A stretch of DNA of 48,066 nt, taken from Lachnospiraceae bacterium (GTDB taxonomy: Bacteria; Bacillota; Clostridia; Lachnospirales; Lachnospiraceae). Made by a program: the position numbers and the translations under genes. This document shows positions 33,187 through 40,648 of this stretch, piece after piece. The DNA is taken from NCBI GenBank assembly GCA_009774245.1, contig VSNM01000010.1, positions 1-48,066 on the forward strand. The letters are read 5' to 3'. How positions within the stretch are numbered: the first letter of the stretch is position 1; the number at the start of each line of letters is the position of its first letter. The notes under the pieces are model-generated. The model was not told where the DNA came from, did no database searches, and worked only from the letters and a program-made list of their open reading frames with translations.

Positions 33187-34176
33187 TCATGCATTTTCAA
33201 GAAGCGCAATCATCCCAGTCAGCCCATTCCTTTTCGCGCGTTCCAGTGCGGTCTGGCCATTTTTGTTTTTCAGGCTGATGTCCACCCCGTTGTCCAGCAG
33301 AAAACGGACTCCTACCGGATTTTCGTGATCCACAAACGTGTGCAGCGGCGGAAACTTCTGACCCGCGCAGCACAGGTCAAAACCCAGGTCCTTTAACAGC
33401 TGCAGCACCCTGACATCACGGGCGTAACAGGCATCGTTAAAGCCCTTTACCTCCTTGTCAAACTGCTCCCGGTAATTTTCAAAAATATATCGCACAATGT
33501 CATAAGAATGGTTTAATGCCTTCTTTAACGGAGAATCGCCACAGCACTTTTTGCCGATATCGGCGCCCTTTTCAGCGATTGCAATGAACGCCCCGAGGTT
33601 GTCATTGGCCGCGCACAAAGTCAGCGGCGTCCCGCACAGCTCCAGTGCCTTGTTGAGCTGTGCCTTGTTTAACTTGTCATTTTCGAGGTACTGCATTATT
33701 TTTGCACTTTCATTTTCGTAGCAGGCATACACGAGCGTGTTCTTGATCTTCTCGGCTTTGAGCGCCTCCTCGAGCTGTTTCTTCCCGCTCTCATTCTCTG
33801 GCTTTAGTCCATATTCCTGATAAATTGCGAGGCTCTCTGCCCCCTTGTACAGCAGCTCCGGATTGAAATGGGCAATATGATGCTGATCGGCGCATTGGCT
33901 GTCCGAAAAGCGGAACAGGTGAATCCCCTCTAAAAAGTTGTCATAGGATTCCTCTAACAATTCCTGATACAAGTCACTGTCAGATAATGTCTTATTGTCG
34001 CTCGCGATCTCCTTATCATGAACCCTGTACAGCCCTATGCTGCAGGACTGCGCAAACTTCGTCACAGTAACAATTGTATCACTGCTGCCAGCCACACGCT
34101 GCGCAAACTGCATAAACCGTTCCATGTACTGTGCGTTGGCTGCATTGTTATCTTCAGTAATAAACGTCTCTGCCAT
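33187..34176 (-). CDS. Ankyrin-repeat protein
   Basis: About 329 residues. The ATG at 34176 is chosen because GGAGGG lies five bases before it; the upstream ATG triplet has none. The N-terminal 150 residues are not recognised. From about 160 onward ankyrin-like helices appear (NTLVYACYENESAKIMQYLE, GTPLTLCAANDNLGAFIAIA, DSPLKKALNHSYDIVRYIFE) and end in the canonical FPPLHTFVDHENPVGVRFLL then NGQTALERAKRNG. It should be a protein-interaction module in the cytoplasm. Convergent with the MocR gene, the stops about 15 bp apart. Confidence 0.75.
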   Translation of the reverse strand: MAETFITEDNNAANAQYMERFMQFAQRVAGSSDTIVTVTKFAQSCSIGLYRVHDKEIASDNKTLSDSDLYQELLEESYDNFLEGIHLFRFSDSQCADQHHIAHFNPELLYKGAESLAIYQEYGLKPENESGKKQLEEALKAEKIKNTLVYACYENESAKIMQYLENDKLNKAQLNKALELCGTPLTLCAANDNLGAFIAIAEKGADIGKKCCGDSPLKKALNHSYDIVRYIFENYREQFDKEVKGFNDACYARDVRVLQLLKDLGFDLCCAGQKFPPLHTFVDHENPVGVRFLLDNGVDISLKNKNGQTALERAKRNGLTGMIALLENA

Positions 34177-34406
34177 TTTTACCCTCCATTCTGCCTCCGG
34201 CAAGTCAAATAAATCCAACATCATCATTGCTAAAATGTATTTTTAATGATTCTAATACATTTTAGCACAGATAAAACTCTACTTAAATAATCACTTATTT
34301 ATTTGTATGCAATTTTTATTCACTACCAAAACACAGGAGCCATTGTCTCCTGGATTTCATCAATTATAATTTTTATAAAAAAATTGTACAAAAAAGGAAA
34401 AAACAC

Positions 34407-34434
34407 TTGATTTTTTTGAGAAATCATTTATAAT
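34407..34434 (+). promoter_or_regulatory. Promoter of tRNA-Pro
   Basis: TTGATT (34407-34412), 16-bp spacer, TATAAT (34429-34434), about 40 bp before the tRNA. The rest of the 247-bp gap to the ankyrin gene is AT-rich with one small CAGGAG/CTCCTG hairpin. Confidence 0.6.
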
Positions 34435-34474
34435 AGATACGTAATTGCTTAAAAATGATTTTGCTAAATAATTT

Positions 34475-34548
34475 CGTTGCGTGGCTCAGTTTGGTAGAGC
34501 GCTGCGTTCGGGACGCAGAGGTCGCAAGTTCGAATCTTGTCGCAACGA
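34475..34548 (+). tRNA. tRNA-Pro (anticodon CGG)
   Basis: Complete cloverleaf: acceptor CGTTGCG pairs with CGCAACG, D arm GCTC...GAGC, anticodon stem CTGCG/CGCAG with loop TTCGGGA (anticodon CGG), T arm GCAAG-TTCGAAT-CTTGT, discriminator A. CCA is not encoded. Decayed mobile-element genes follow immediately, which is common for tRNA attachment sites. Confidence 0.93.
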
Positions 34549-34566
34549 CTGGCTGAAAGCCTTGAA

Positions 34567-34602
34567 AACACTGGGTTTGTGGGACTTACCCAGTGTTTTT
34601 TT
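34567..34602 (+). terminator. Intrinsic terminator after tRNA-Pro
   Basis: Stem AACACTGGGT/ACCCAGTGTT followed by a run of T. Placed 19 bp after the tRNA. Confidence 0.85.
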
Positions 34603-34652
34603 GTGTCTGAAAAAAGCGGCGGGTCAACAAAATTCCAACAGGATTTAGGCAT

Positions 34653-34895
34653 ATGTCTGTTATGGGGAAATTTTATAGACCGACTGGCAGTATCGGGAAT
34701 GCTGTGGAATCCAATGTAATACAGCCGTCGCTTAATATTCTCATTAAACTGTCAGCAATTTACAAGGTATCCGTTGATTATCTGCTTGGAACTGACAGCA
34801 GTACAAGAAATGTCTTATATCTCGACGGACTGACCGATAAACAGATTACAGCATTAAAATTGACTGCCGATTGTTTCCGTAATTCTAATACATAA
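34653..34895 (+). pseudogene. XRE-family repressor, C-terminal fragment
   Basis: The readable part is the end of a phage-type Cro/CI regulator: PSLNILIKLSAIYKVSVDYL then LGTDSSTRNVLYLDGLTDKQ and ITALKLTADCF. The N-terminal helix-turn-helix recognition half is missing or replaced by unrelated codons (MSVMGKFYRP). It sits directly downstream of the tRNA terminator and is part of the decayed integrated element. Confidence 0.65.
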
Positions 34896-34984
34896 CTGTC
34901 TGTTAACGCCATAACCCATTAAACGAATGCGGACAGCCCTTTCGGACTGTCCCTTAGTTATTGTCTCCTACCATTGCTTCCCCG

Positions 34985-35671
34985 TTAAAGATGTTCCAAA
35001 TATGTAACTTTCGCACCTGTCTGATTAATATAACTATCACCCGGTTTCATTACCTCACCCGTGTTTGGATTTACAGGAGCCTGCACACCATTTGCATCTG
35101 TTGTATTCGGTGTACCAGTCGTCTGTTCCGGTGTCTGTGTCTGCGGCTGGTTCGGCGTACTCGGCTTTTGTGCTGTCTCCTGTTCCACCGGATTCTCCGC
35201 TACTAAATACTCTCCGCTGATAAACCCTTTATCCCCAGTTTCTACCTCATATTCATACCAGTTTGATTCCTCTTTTACCTGTCCGGTAAGATGCACTAAT
35301 TCCCCTTTGTTGCATTCACCGAATAACTCATATGCCTTTTCATCCGGTCCCATGTATGTATTTCACCACTCTTTGACATACATTTTCTTGTCTATTGTTT
35401 CTACTGTATATCCTGCCTGCTCCGTTTCTTCTGTTTCAGGCGTTGGGTCTGATGCCGCCGTTGGAACTTCATTCTCATCCGTACCGCCCTCATCTGTTGA
35501 ATATTCTTCAGACACTGTACTTTCCTGCTCTGCCGTACTTTTCTCCTCTGCCGTACTCTCTGCAATTTTTGTGTTTTACACCATATTCATGACTGCCTTT
35601 TCTTCATCACTGTTGCACGCTGTCAGCCCAATCATGATTAAGCCCATTATAACTAATGGCTTCTTTTTCAT
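34985..35671 (-). pseudogene. Lipoprotein with SH3-like domain, two in-frame stops
   Basis: One continuous frame from ATG 35671 (GTGGAGGAAAAGAAA upstream) to the stop at 34985. It starts MKKKPLVIMGLIMIGLTACN, with a clear lipobox (L-T-A-C), then a Ser/Thr/Glu linker, an SH3-like stretch (GECNKGELVHLTGQVKEESN, GDKGFISGEYLVAENP) and a Pro/Gln/Thr-rich tail (NQPQTQTPEQTTGTPN). It carries TAA at codon 32 (35576-35578) and TGA at 35363-35365. The frame between and after these stops is intact, so the gene was silenced recently by point mutations. Confidence 0.75.
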
Positions 35672-35773
35672 TTTCTTTTCCTCCACTGCAACTTATTGTA
35701 TTATGGGTTTCTCTTAGTTGCATTATATCACTGTATGTAGCAGTTTGCAACTATTTGCATTGCTGTATTTTCT

Positions 35774-35814
35774 GGAAACTGATAAACTATATTTTTCCTA
35801 ATCTATCAGTTTCC
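35774..35814. repeat. Inverted repeat GGAAACTGATA / TATCAGTTTCC
   Basis: 11-bp perfect arms with a 19-base loop, in the gap between the 55-aa gene and the lipoprotein pseudogene. It could be a hairpin in the leftward transcript or a binding site. Confidence 0.5.
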
Positions 35815-35861
35815 TTATACCACCCAATTGTTAAGTTATTCTATCCGAATCATTTTTATGA

Positions 35862-36029
35862 TCATATCCTGTCTATGACTGCCTTTATCATTTTTTGTAT
35901 CACATGCACACTCCGTATGATATGGCTGTCCTCCCCATTGTCGTCTAATGATACCGCCAGCAACTGCACAACGTTCAGTACGTCCTCCATATCCTCCCTT
36001 ATGCTTTCCGGACTGTTTTTTTCTTCCAT
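35862..36029 (-). CDS. Small conserved-looking protein, 55 residues
   Basis: MEEKNSPESIREDMEDVLNV then VQLLAVSLDDNGEDSHIIRS and VHVIQKMIKAVIDRI, ending in TGA. AAGGAG is eight bases before the ATG. The amphipathic, acidic helical pattern is that of small accessory proteins of integrated elements in Lachnospiraceae. It is co-directional with, and downstream of, the promoter at 36201 and precedes the lipoprotein pseudogene. No function can be given. Confidence 0.6.
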   Translation of the reverse strand: MEEKNSPESIREDMEDVLNVVQLLAVSLDDNGEDSHIIRSVHVIQKMIKAVIDRI

Positions 36030-36150
36030 TCCTTTGTCTCCTTCCTCATTTGTTTATTCAATTGTCAATGAGTTCAAATACCATACTGTAGAATCCTTTA
36101 TGTATATACGTTGCCCCCTTTCCCTATGAAATTTCCAGTATGCATTTGCT

Positions 36151-36168
36151 CCCTGCCAGAGGGCAGGG
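36151..36168. promoter_or_regulatory. Hairpin CCCTGCC/GGCAGGG in the 5' leader
   Basis: Strong 7-bp GC stem with a short loop about 30 nt into the leftward transcript from the promoter at 36201. A possible attenuator or mRNA-stabilising hairpin; no T-run. Confidence 0.4.
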
Positions 36169-36200
36169 GAGAGTGTAACATTTTCTGATATGCTATTCAA

Positions 36201-36229
36201 ATTATAACCTTTAAGGTTGTATAGTTCAA
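36201..36229 (-). promoter_or_regulatory. Leftward promoter of the 55-aa/lipoprotein unit
   Basis: TTGAAC (36224-36229), 17-bp spacer, TATAAT (36201-36206). The spacer contains the palindrome AACCTTAAAGGTT, placing this promoter under probable control of the divergent XRE gene. Confidence 0.65.
36206..36218. promoter_or_regulatory. XRE operator candidate 1 (AACCTTTAAGGTT)
   Basis: Perfect 13-bp palindrome inside the spacer of the leftward promoter. It pairs with a near copy at 36274. Confidence 0.55.
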
Positions 36230-36273
36230 TACCTTTAGCGTGGTTTTGCAAACAATTAATTATGTGTAAACTT

Positions 36274-36286
36274 TACCTATAAGGTT
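36274..36286. promoter_or_regulatory. XRE operator candidate 2 (TACCTATAAGGTT)
   Basis: Imperfect copy of the same palindrome 10-20 bp before the XRE gene start; probably the autoregulatory site. Confidence 0.5.
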
Positions 36287-36295
36287 ATATTTTAC

Positions 36296-36637
36296 ATGAA
36301 AGGCGCTGGTTATCATATGGAAGATTACAGAATTAAAATGGGTATGCGTTTGAAAAAGAAACGGAAAATGCTTAACTTAACACAGGAACAGATGGCTGAA
36401 AAATTAAATGTGTCAATCAAGCATTACGGAGGGGCTGAACGTGGCAGGGCAGGACTTTCCATGGAAAACCTCATAGAAATATGCGGTATACTGGGTACGG
36501 ATTTGAATTACCTGATTTTGGGGGAGCGTGAGGAAAAAGATTATATTCCTGAAAAACTTAAGGAGTTGTATTTCTCCTGTCCTGAAGAAAAACGTCCTGT
36601 TTTTCTTGAACTGCTGGAAGTAGCGTTGAAATTATAA
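36296..36637 (+). CDS. XRE-family helix-turn-helix regulator
   Basis: A 113-residue (106 if starting at the ATG at 36317) phage/ICE-type repressor. The helix-turn-helix reads MGMRLKKKRKMLNLTQEQMA then EKLNVSIKHYGGAERGRAGL, followed by the usual SMENLIEICGILGTDLNYLI tail and a short helical C terminus that may dimerise. The canonical recognition helix motif (SxxxISxxExG) is slightly changed (SIKHYGGAERG). It is divergent from the 55-aa/lipoprotein unit with two matching palindromes between them. It belonged to the integrated element of which only pieces remain. Confidence 0.8.
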   Translation: MKGAGYHMEDYRIKMGMRLKKKRKMLNLTQEQMAEKLNVSIKHYGGAERGRAGLSMENLIEICGILGTDLNYLILGEREEKDYIPEKLKELYFSCPEEKRPVFLELLEVALKL

Positions 36638-36639
36638 AG

Positions 36640-36856
36640 TCGTCTGCGGTTAAATTTCCATTGCGTCCGCGCGTTTTGCAGGTGGGTTTGAAATGGAGCG
36701 CAATCAACTGGGACAAAGGAGAAATTGTCATTGACCATACCGTCGTAAGGGGCATCAATGGCACCGAGTATAGGGACAATGTAAAGTGTATCCCTGTGGA
36801 CCTTGGACGTATATATGATAAAAAACAACGTCCCCGTGGATATTTTGTGGGAGCGT
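36640..36856 (+). pseudogene. Tyrosine-recombinase (integrase) scrap
   Basis: Reads VLQVGLKWSAINWDKGEIVI then DHTVVRGINGTEYRDNVKCI, the part of phage-type integrases after the first catalytic Arg region (GLRWSDID in relatives). The flanking parts are absent, including the C-terminal His-x-x-Arg and Tyr; element E interrupts or adjoins it on the right. A relic of the element integrated by tRNA-Pro. Confidence 0.55.
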
Positions 36857-37022
36857 CTAGCACTCCATCCGGCTAGAAATTGAAGTCTGGGACTACCTGT
36901 TCCGCACCATTGCGTCGTTAAAATTTCTAGACGATGCCACCGCATCGCCGTCGAAATTTTGCCTAGCACTGGCACGAAATATGCAGCCCCATACTCCAAT
37001 TTCTAACTGGATGGAGTACTAG
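36857..37022. mobile_element. CTAG-ended palindromic element E (166 bp)
   Basis: Both ends carry near-identical inverted repeats of about 30 bp: CTAGCACTCCATCCGGCTAG then AAATTGAAGT on the left, and the inverse of CTAGTACTCCATCCAGTTAG then AAATTGGAGT on the right. It starts and ends with CTAG, like elements D1 and D2 in this window. No coding capacity. It lies at the edge of the integrase scrap. Confidence 0.7.
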
Positions 37023-37088
37023 TTCGGAAAGCAGCACTCTCAGAAAAATATTCTGCGCCAAACATCAAGGTATTTAGCGTGGATTATA

Positions 37089-37253
37089 CTAGTACAACGT
37101 TTTCTTAATCCTTATATACTAAGTGCTTGATATTTGCGTCAGTGCAAGGCGAAGGAAGGAAGCGATGCGGTGGCATCGTTGACTGACGACAACGCGGCAA
37201 TGACACAAATAGCGAGTGCTTAGTATATGAGGAATTAAAAAATGTTGTACTAG
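37089..37253. mobile_element. CTAG-ended palindromic element D, copy 1 (165 bp)
   Basis: Ends CTAGTACAAC and GTTGTACTAG. Subterminal inverted pairs ATATACTAAGTGCT/AGTGCTTAGTATAT and a central CGATGC-GGTG-GCATCG hairpin make it fold as one long stem. It is 165 bp, the same length and orientation as copy 2 at 40409. Non-coding. Confidence 0.8.
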
Positions 37254-37330
37254 GGCGTGTTTGAAAAATGCTTTCCGTCAGATGTGCGTCACAATTTGTG
37301 GGAGATTTGCACCAAATGAAGGGCACATAG
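37254..37330. repeat. Probable dispersed repeat read as DUF6783-like ORFs
   Basis: The minus strand gives KSPTNCDAHLTESIFQTRP, a phrase I associate with the small DUF6783-annotated ORFs of Lachnospiraceae that look like translated repeat DNA. The plus strand is open too. It abuts element D1. I treat it as repeat DNA, not a gene. Confidence 0.35.
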
Positions 37331-37356
37331 GAGGCAAAGGCATAAAGGGCAATGCC

Positions 37357-39681
37357 TTATGTAACCAGTTCATATTTATTGATCGCCCACTCAATGACCA
37401 CCTTGAACAGGTCACCATCGATCTCGATGCCAAACCGCCCGCTCTGTAACTCGGTAAAGCTCCTGGCAATCGCAAGCCCCAGACCGCTTCCCTCGGTGTT
37501 CCGCGAGGCGTCGCCGCGGACAAAACGCTCCGTCAGGTCCGTCGGACTGACAGTCAGCTCCTGTGCTGAAATATTTTTCAGTTCGATATGGATTTTGGGT
37601 TCCCCCGCGGTCAGCACCTTCGCCTGAACATAGACGCGCGTGCCCGGCAGAGAATATTTCGTGATATTTACATACAAGTTCTCAAAAATGCGATATGTCT
37701 TCTGGCTGTCAAGCTGCAGGATGATTTTCTCCTCTGGCAGGTCAAACCGCATATCCAGACCGTTTGCATTCATTCTGTCCTCATGCTCCAGATACACCTC
37801 ACGCATCAGATTACAGATATCCACAGCGACAGGTTCCAGCTTTACATTGCCGCTGCTCGCCTTGCTGATCTCAAACAAATCCTCTATCAGAACCTTTAAC
37901 CGCAGAGACTTCCGCTCCAGTGTCTCCAGGTAGGACTTTTTCTGCTCATCTGTGATATTTGCTTCCTTTAGAAGATCAATATACGTGATGATCGCTGTCA
38001 GGGGCGTCTTTAAGTCATGCGAGACATTTGTGATCAGCTCCGTCTTCATGCGCTGGCTCTTGACCTCCTCCTCGACTGCGGTGCGAAAACCGCCCTGTAT
38101 CTGATACAGTTCCTCCTTATAGCTCTCAAAGATGCCAAAATCACCCTCGAAGGCGTTGTCGAATTTCCCCTGCGCGATGGCGTTTGTCGCCTGCAGCAGA
38201 TTGCGATATCCCTTCTGTATCCTGCTGATGTAGCGGCGCAGAAGGAAATAGAGCACAAAGGAATAACATATGAGAAAAAGGATTCCATATCCCCAAAAAC
38301 AGCAGAACAGCGATATGACAAGACACTGCAGGATGACCAGTCTTCTCAGAGGTCTTGCCGTTTCCTTCGCCAGATCGACACCCGCCAGTGTTTCCCGCCA
38401 TCCGGCACGAATTTTGCGGAAAAACCCTATAAAACGCCCCCAGTACCGATACAGAAGACTTCTCTCTTTGATAAAGGCGCGCAGTCCGCGAAACATCTCG
38501 TAAATACTCAGCAGACACCAGTACCATGCACCAAACACCAAAAACATTCCTGCAAACAGAATCGCAAAACCTGCCAGTGTCGTGAGGGAGAAATTATTCT
38601 CGACAAAAACCTCGCCGACGTGACAGACAAATGTCACAACCAGTTGGTAAAATACGGCTGTCAAAATCCACTGAACCATCCAGATCAGCTCCGCGCAGCG
38701 CTTCGTTCCCGCCGTGTCCGCCATACTCCGCGGCATGTAGCGCGCAAGGAACCCAAAGAGAACTGTAATCACCGCGAGAATCAGCAGATACCATCTCCCC
38801 ACGCCGCTTCGTTCATACATCAACTCCCTGCTGTATGTTCCTATAAAATAGCTCACCGAAACTGTTCCATAATCATCATAGCGATACAGCGGAAACCAAC
38901 TGAAATTTCCCATTTGTTCCTCTGTCATGGCATATATAAAAGTCGCATCCTGCGGATTCTTCTGTGTGACGGTCATCCTTGTGTCCACCACCTCGGACTC
39001 ATTTGTCAGGGCATAACGCATCGTCCGCTGCTTCTCGTCGAGCAGCAGGGAATCTGTGCTGTTTGCCACAAGCTGCACGTTTTTCAGAAGCTGCTCCGAG
39101 TCGCTGCTCCTGACACGCATGTCGGAAACACTGCCATTTTTGTCATACTGTATCATGATATAGTACACATATCCCTGATTATCCTCCTCGGTCAACAGTT
39201 CTATCGATCTCGCCGTATTTTTTAAAATGGTCTGTGTCTCGCCGTCAATCACGCAGTAATCCAGTTTCGTCCCAAGCTCTGTCGTATACAGCGAATCTGT
39301 CCGCAGAAGATTGTTGGACAATTCCGAAACATATTCTGACTTTAACTGTTCGCTGCTGCCCTCGTATATCAGCTCCGTTCCATAGTACTCGTCCAAGGAT
39401 ATATTCGATACTGCTTTCTCCTCAAACGAGAGGTATAGCTCCTCTGTGGTAGCGGTCTTTCCGCTTTTTTCCAGAAGCTCCGGATACAGCACATAATTCC
39501 ACTGAAAAAGGACTTTGATAAAATCATTGTTCTCAAAATCGCTGTCGTGCTGCATGTAGTAATTGTTTACATGATACTTACTTCTTATCGCGACGAGCGC
39601 AAAGCACGCCGCGGCTGCCGCCACAATCACGGCCGCCATGCGAAGCGCCATTTTATTGTTTTTCAATCTTGTATCCAACAC
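37357..39681 (-). CDS. Sensor histidine kinase, polytopic membrane
   Basis: A 774-residue kinase. It has one N-terminal membrane helix (about 12-30), a ~250-residue extracytoplasmic sensor, four or more further membrane segments (about 300-480), then the dimerisation/phosphoacceptor helix VSHDLKTPLTAIITYIDLLK (His is the phosphorylation site) and a HATPase domain with an altered N box (FENLYVNITKYS) and the G boxes GSGLGLAIARS. The start is GTG at 39681, overlapping the response-regulator end by 29 bases, with AGGTGG six bases before it; this implies translational coupling. The signal is unknown. Confidence 0.88.
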   Translation of the reverse strand: MLDTRLKNNKMALRMAAVIVAAAAACFALVAIRSKYHVNNYYMQHDSDFENNDFIKVLFQWNYVLYPELLEKSGKTATTEELYLSFEEKAVSNISLDEYYGTELIYEGSSEQLKSEYVSELSNNLLRTDSLYTTELGTKLDYCVIDGETQTILKNTARSIELLTEEDNQGYVYYIMIQYDKNGSVSDMRVRSSDSEQLLKNVQLVANSTDSLLLDEKQRTMRYALTNESEVVDTRMTVTQKNPQDATFIYAMTEEQMGNFSWFPLYRYDDYGTVSVSYFIGTYSRELMYERSGVGRWYLLILAVITVLFGFLARYMPRSMADTAGTKRCAELIWMVQWILTAVFYQLVVTFVCHVGEVFVENNFSLTTLAGFAILFAGMFLVFGAWYWCLLSIYEMFRGLRAFIKERSLLYRYWGRFIGFFRKIRAGWRETLAGVDLAKETARPLRRLVILQCLVISLFCCFWGYGILFLICYSFVLYFLLRRYISRIQKGYRNLLQATNAIAQGKFDNAFEGDFGIFESYKEELYQIQGGFRTAVEEEVKSQRMKTELITNVSHDLKTPLTAIITYIDLLKEANITDEQKKSYLETLERKSLRLKVLIEDLFEISKASSGNVKLEPVAVDICNLMREVYLEHEDRMNANGLDMRFDLPEEKIILQLDSQKTYRIFENLYVNITKYSLPGTRVYVQAKVLTAGEPKIHIELKNISAQELTVSPTDLTERFVRGDASRNTEGSGLGLAIARSFTELQSGRFGIEIDGDLFKVVIEWAINKYELVT

Positions 39682-40360
39682 CCCACACCACCTTTAAATA
39701 TTTCGGATCGTTCGGGTTGATCTCGATCTTCTCCCGAATCTTTCTGACATGCACCATAATTGTATTGGTATTGATCGCCTGCTCATTCCACACGCGCTCG
39801 TAAATCTCATCCGCACTGAATACCCTGCCCGGATTTTTCATCAACAACAGCAGGATTTTGAACTCAATCGGCGTCAGCTTTACCGGGTTGCCGTCCACAG
39901 TCACCTCCACCGTATCCTCGTTTATCTCAAGGCCGCCGATCACATGTATCCGGTCGTGGTTCTCCTGCTCATTCACCGCATCAAGGTATCGCTGGTAGCG
40001 CCGCAGATGCGAGTTTACCCGCGCGAGCAGCTCCATCGTCGTGAAGGGCTTCGTCACATAATCGTCCGCCCCCATATTGAGCCCCATGATCTTGTCAACT
40101 TCCTCTGACTTGGCCGACAGCATGATGACCGGAAATTCATACCCCTTCTCACGCACCTTCATCATCATTGTAATTCCGTCCATCCGCGGCATCATGATAT
40201 CGACAATAGCGAGATGAAATTCCTCCGATTCGATTCTCTGCAGCCCCTCGATGCCGTCCGCCGCCTGTGACACACTATATCCCTGATTTTTCAGATAAAT
40301 CTCAATCCCCTCCCGTATCTCCTTATCATCCTCCACGATCAATATCCGATATGTTTCCAT
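39653..40360 (-). CDS. OmpR/PhoB-family response regulator
   Basis: A 235-residue two-component regulator. The receiver domain has the acidic pair EDD near the start (RILIVEDDKEIR), the phosphoacceptor Asp in HLAIVDIMMPRMDG, Ser in VIMLSAKSE and Lys in DYVTKPFTTMELLA. The C-terminal winged helix (VKLTPIEFKILLLLMKNPGR then VFSADEIYERVW and NTIMVHVRKIREKIE) binds DNA. It forms an operon with the downstream kinase and should be phosphorylated by it. The operon sits between two copies of palindromic element D. Confidence 0.93.
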   Translation of the reverse strand: METYRILIVEDDKEIREGIEIYLKNQGYSVSQAADGIEGLQRIESEEFHLAIVDIMMPRMDGITMMMKVREKGYEFPVIMLSAKSEEVDKIMGLNMGADDYVTKPFTTMELLARVNSHLRRYQRYLDAVNEQENHDRIHVIGGLEINEDTVEVTVDGNPVKLTPIEFKILLLLMKNPGRVFSADEIYERVWNEQAINTNTIMVHVRKIREKIEINPNDPKYLKVVWGVGYKIEKQ

Positions 40361-40408
40361 GTTCCCTTTTCCCCTTTATATTTTTCCTTTTTATATACTC
40401 ACACTCAG

Positions 40409-40573
40409 CTAGTACGACATTTTCTTAATCCTTGTATACTAAGTGCTTGATATTTGCGTCAGTGCAAGGCGGAGGAAGGAGGCAATGCGGTGGCATTGTT
40501 GACTGACGACAACGCAGCAATGACACAAATAGTGAGTGCTTAGTATATAAGGAATTAAAAAATGTTGTACTAG
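40409..40573. mobile_element. CTAG-ended palindromic element D, copy 2 (165 bp)
   Basis: Ends CTAGTACGAC and GTTGTACTAG; internal layout as copy 1. The central hairpin reads CAATGC-GGTG-GCATTG instead of CGATGC-GGTG-GCATCG, so both arms changed together. Same orientation as copy 1, about 3.3 kb apart across the two-component system. Confidence 0.8.
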
Positions 40574-40599
40574 CCGCAGCCACGAAATGGCTATATTTA

Positions 40600-40640
40600 T
40601 GTGGCTTATGCGCATCACATTATACTGAGCGGCCGCCAGT
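40600..40640. repeat. Dispersed repeat segment, copy 2 (about 41 bp)
   Basis: TGTGGCTTATGCGCATCACA, TTATACTGAGCGGCCGCCAGT. Similar to 30314-30350. It adjoins element D2 and has flanking AGCCAC/GTGGCT arms. Confidence 0.6.
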
Positions 40641-40648
40641 ATAACCAG

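Noticed and set aside
34330..34352. CAGGAG/CTCCTG hairpin as a terminator
   Set aside because: No T-run and no gene ends nearby on either strand.
35061..36129. Hydrophobic rightward ORFs
   Set aside because: Antisense to the lipoprotein pseudogene and the 55-aa gene; the Ser/Val/Phe-rich sequence is typical of reversed coding DNA.
36054..36251. Leftward ORF of 65 residues before the 55-aa gene
   Set aside because: Its start lies upstream of the predicted TTGAAC/TATAAT promoter, it has no ribosome site, and it spans the operator and a hairpin.
38017..39225. 402-residue rightward ORF
   Set aside because: Lies wholly antisense to the histidine kinase, which has clear domains; composition is that of a complementary-strand shadow.
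37089..40573. Composite transposon made of the two D elements
   Set aside because: The elements carry no transposase, and no target duplication flanks the whole unit.
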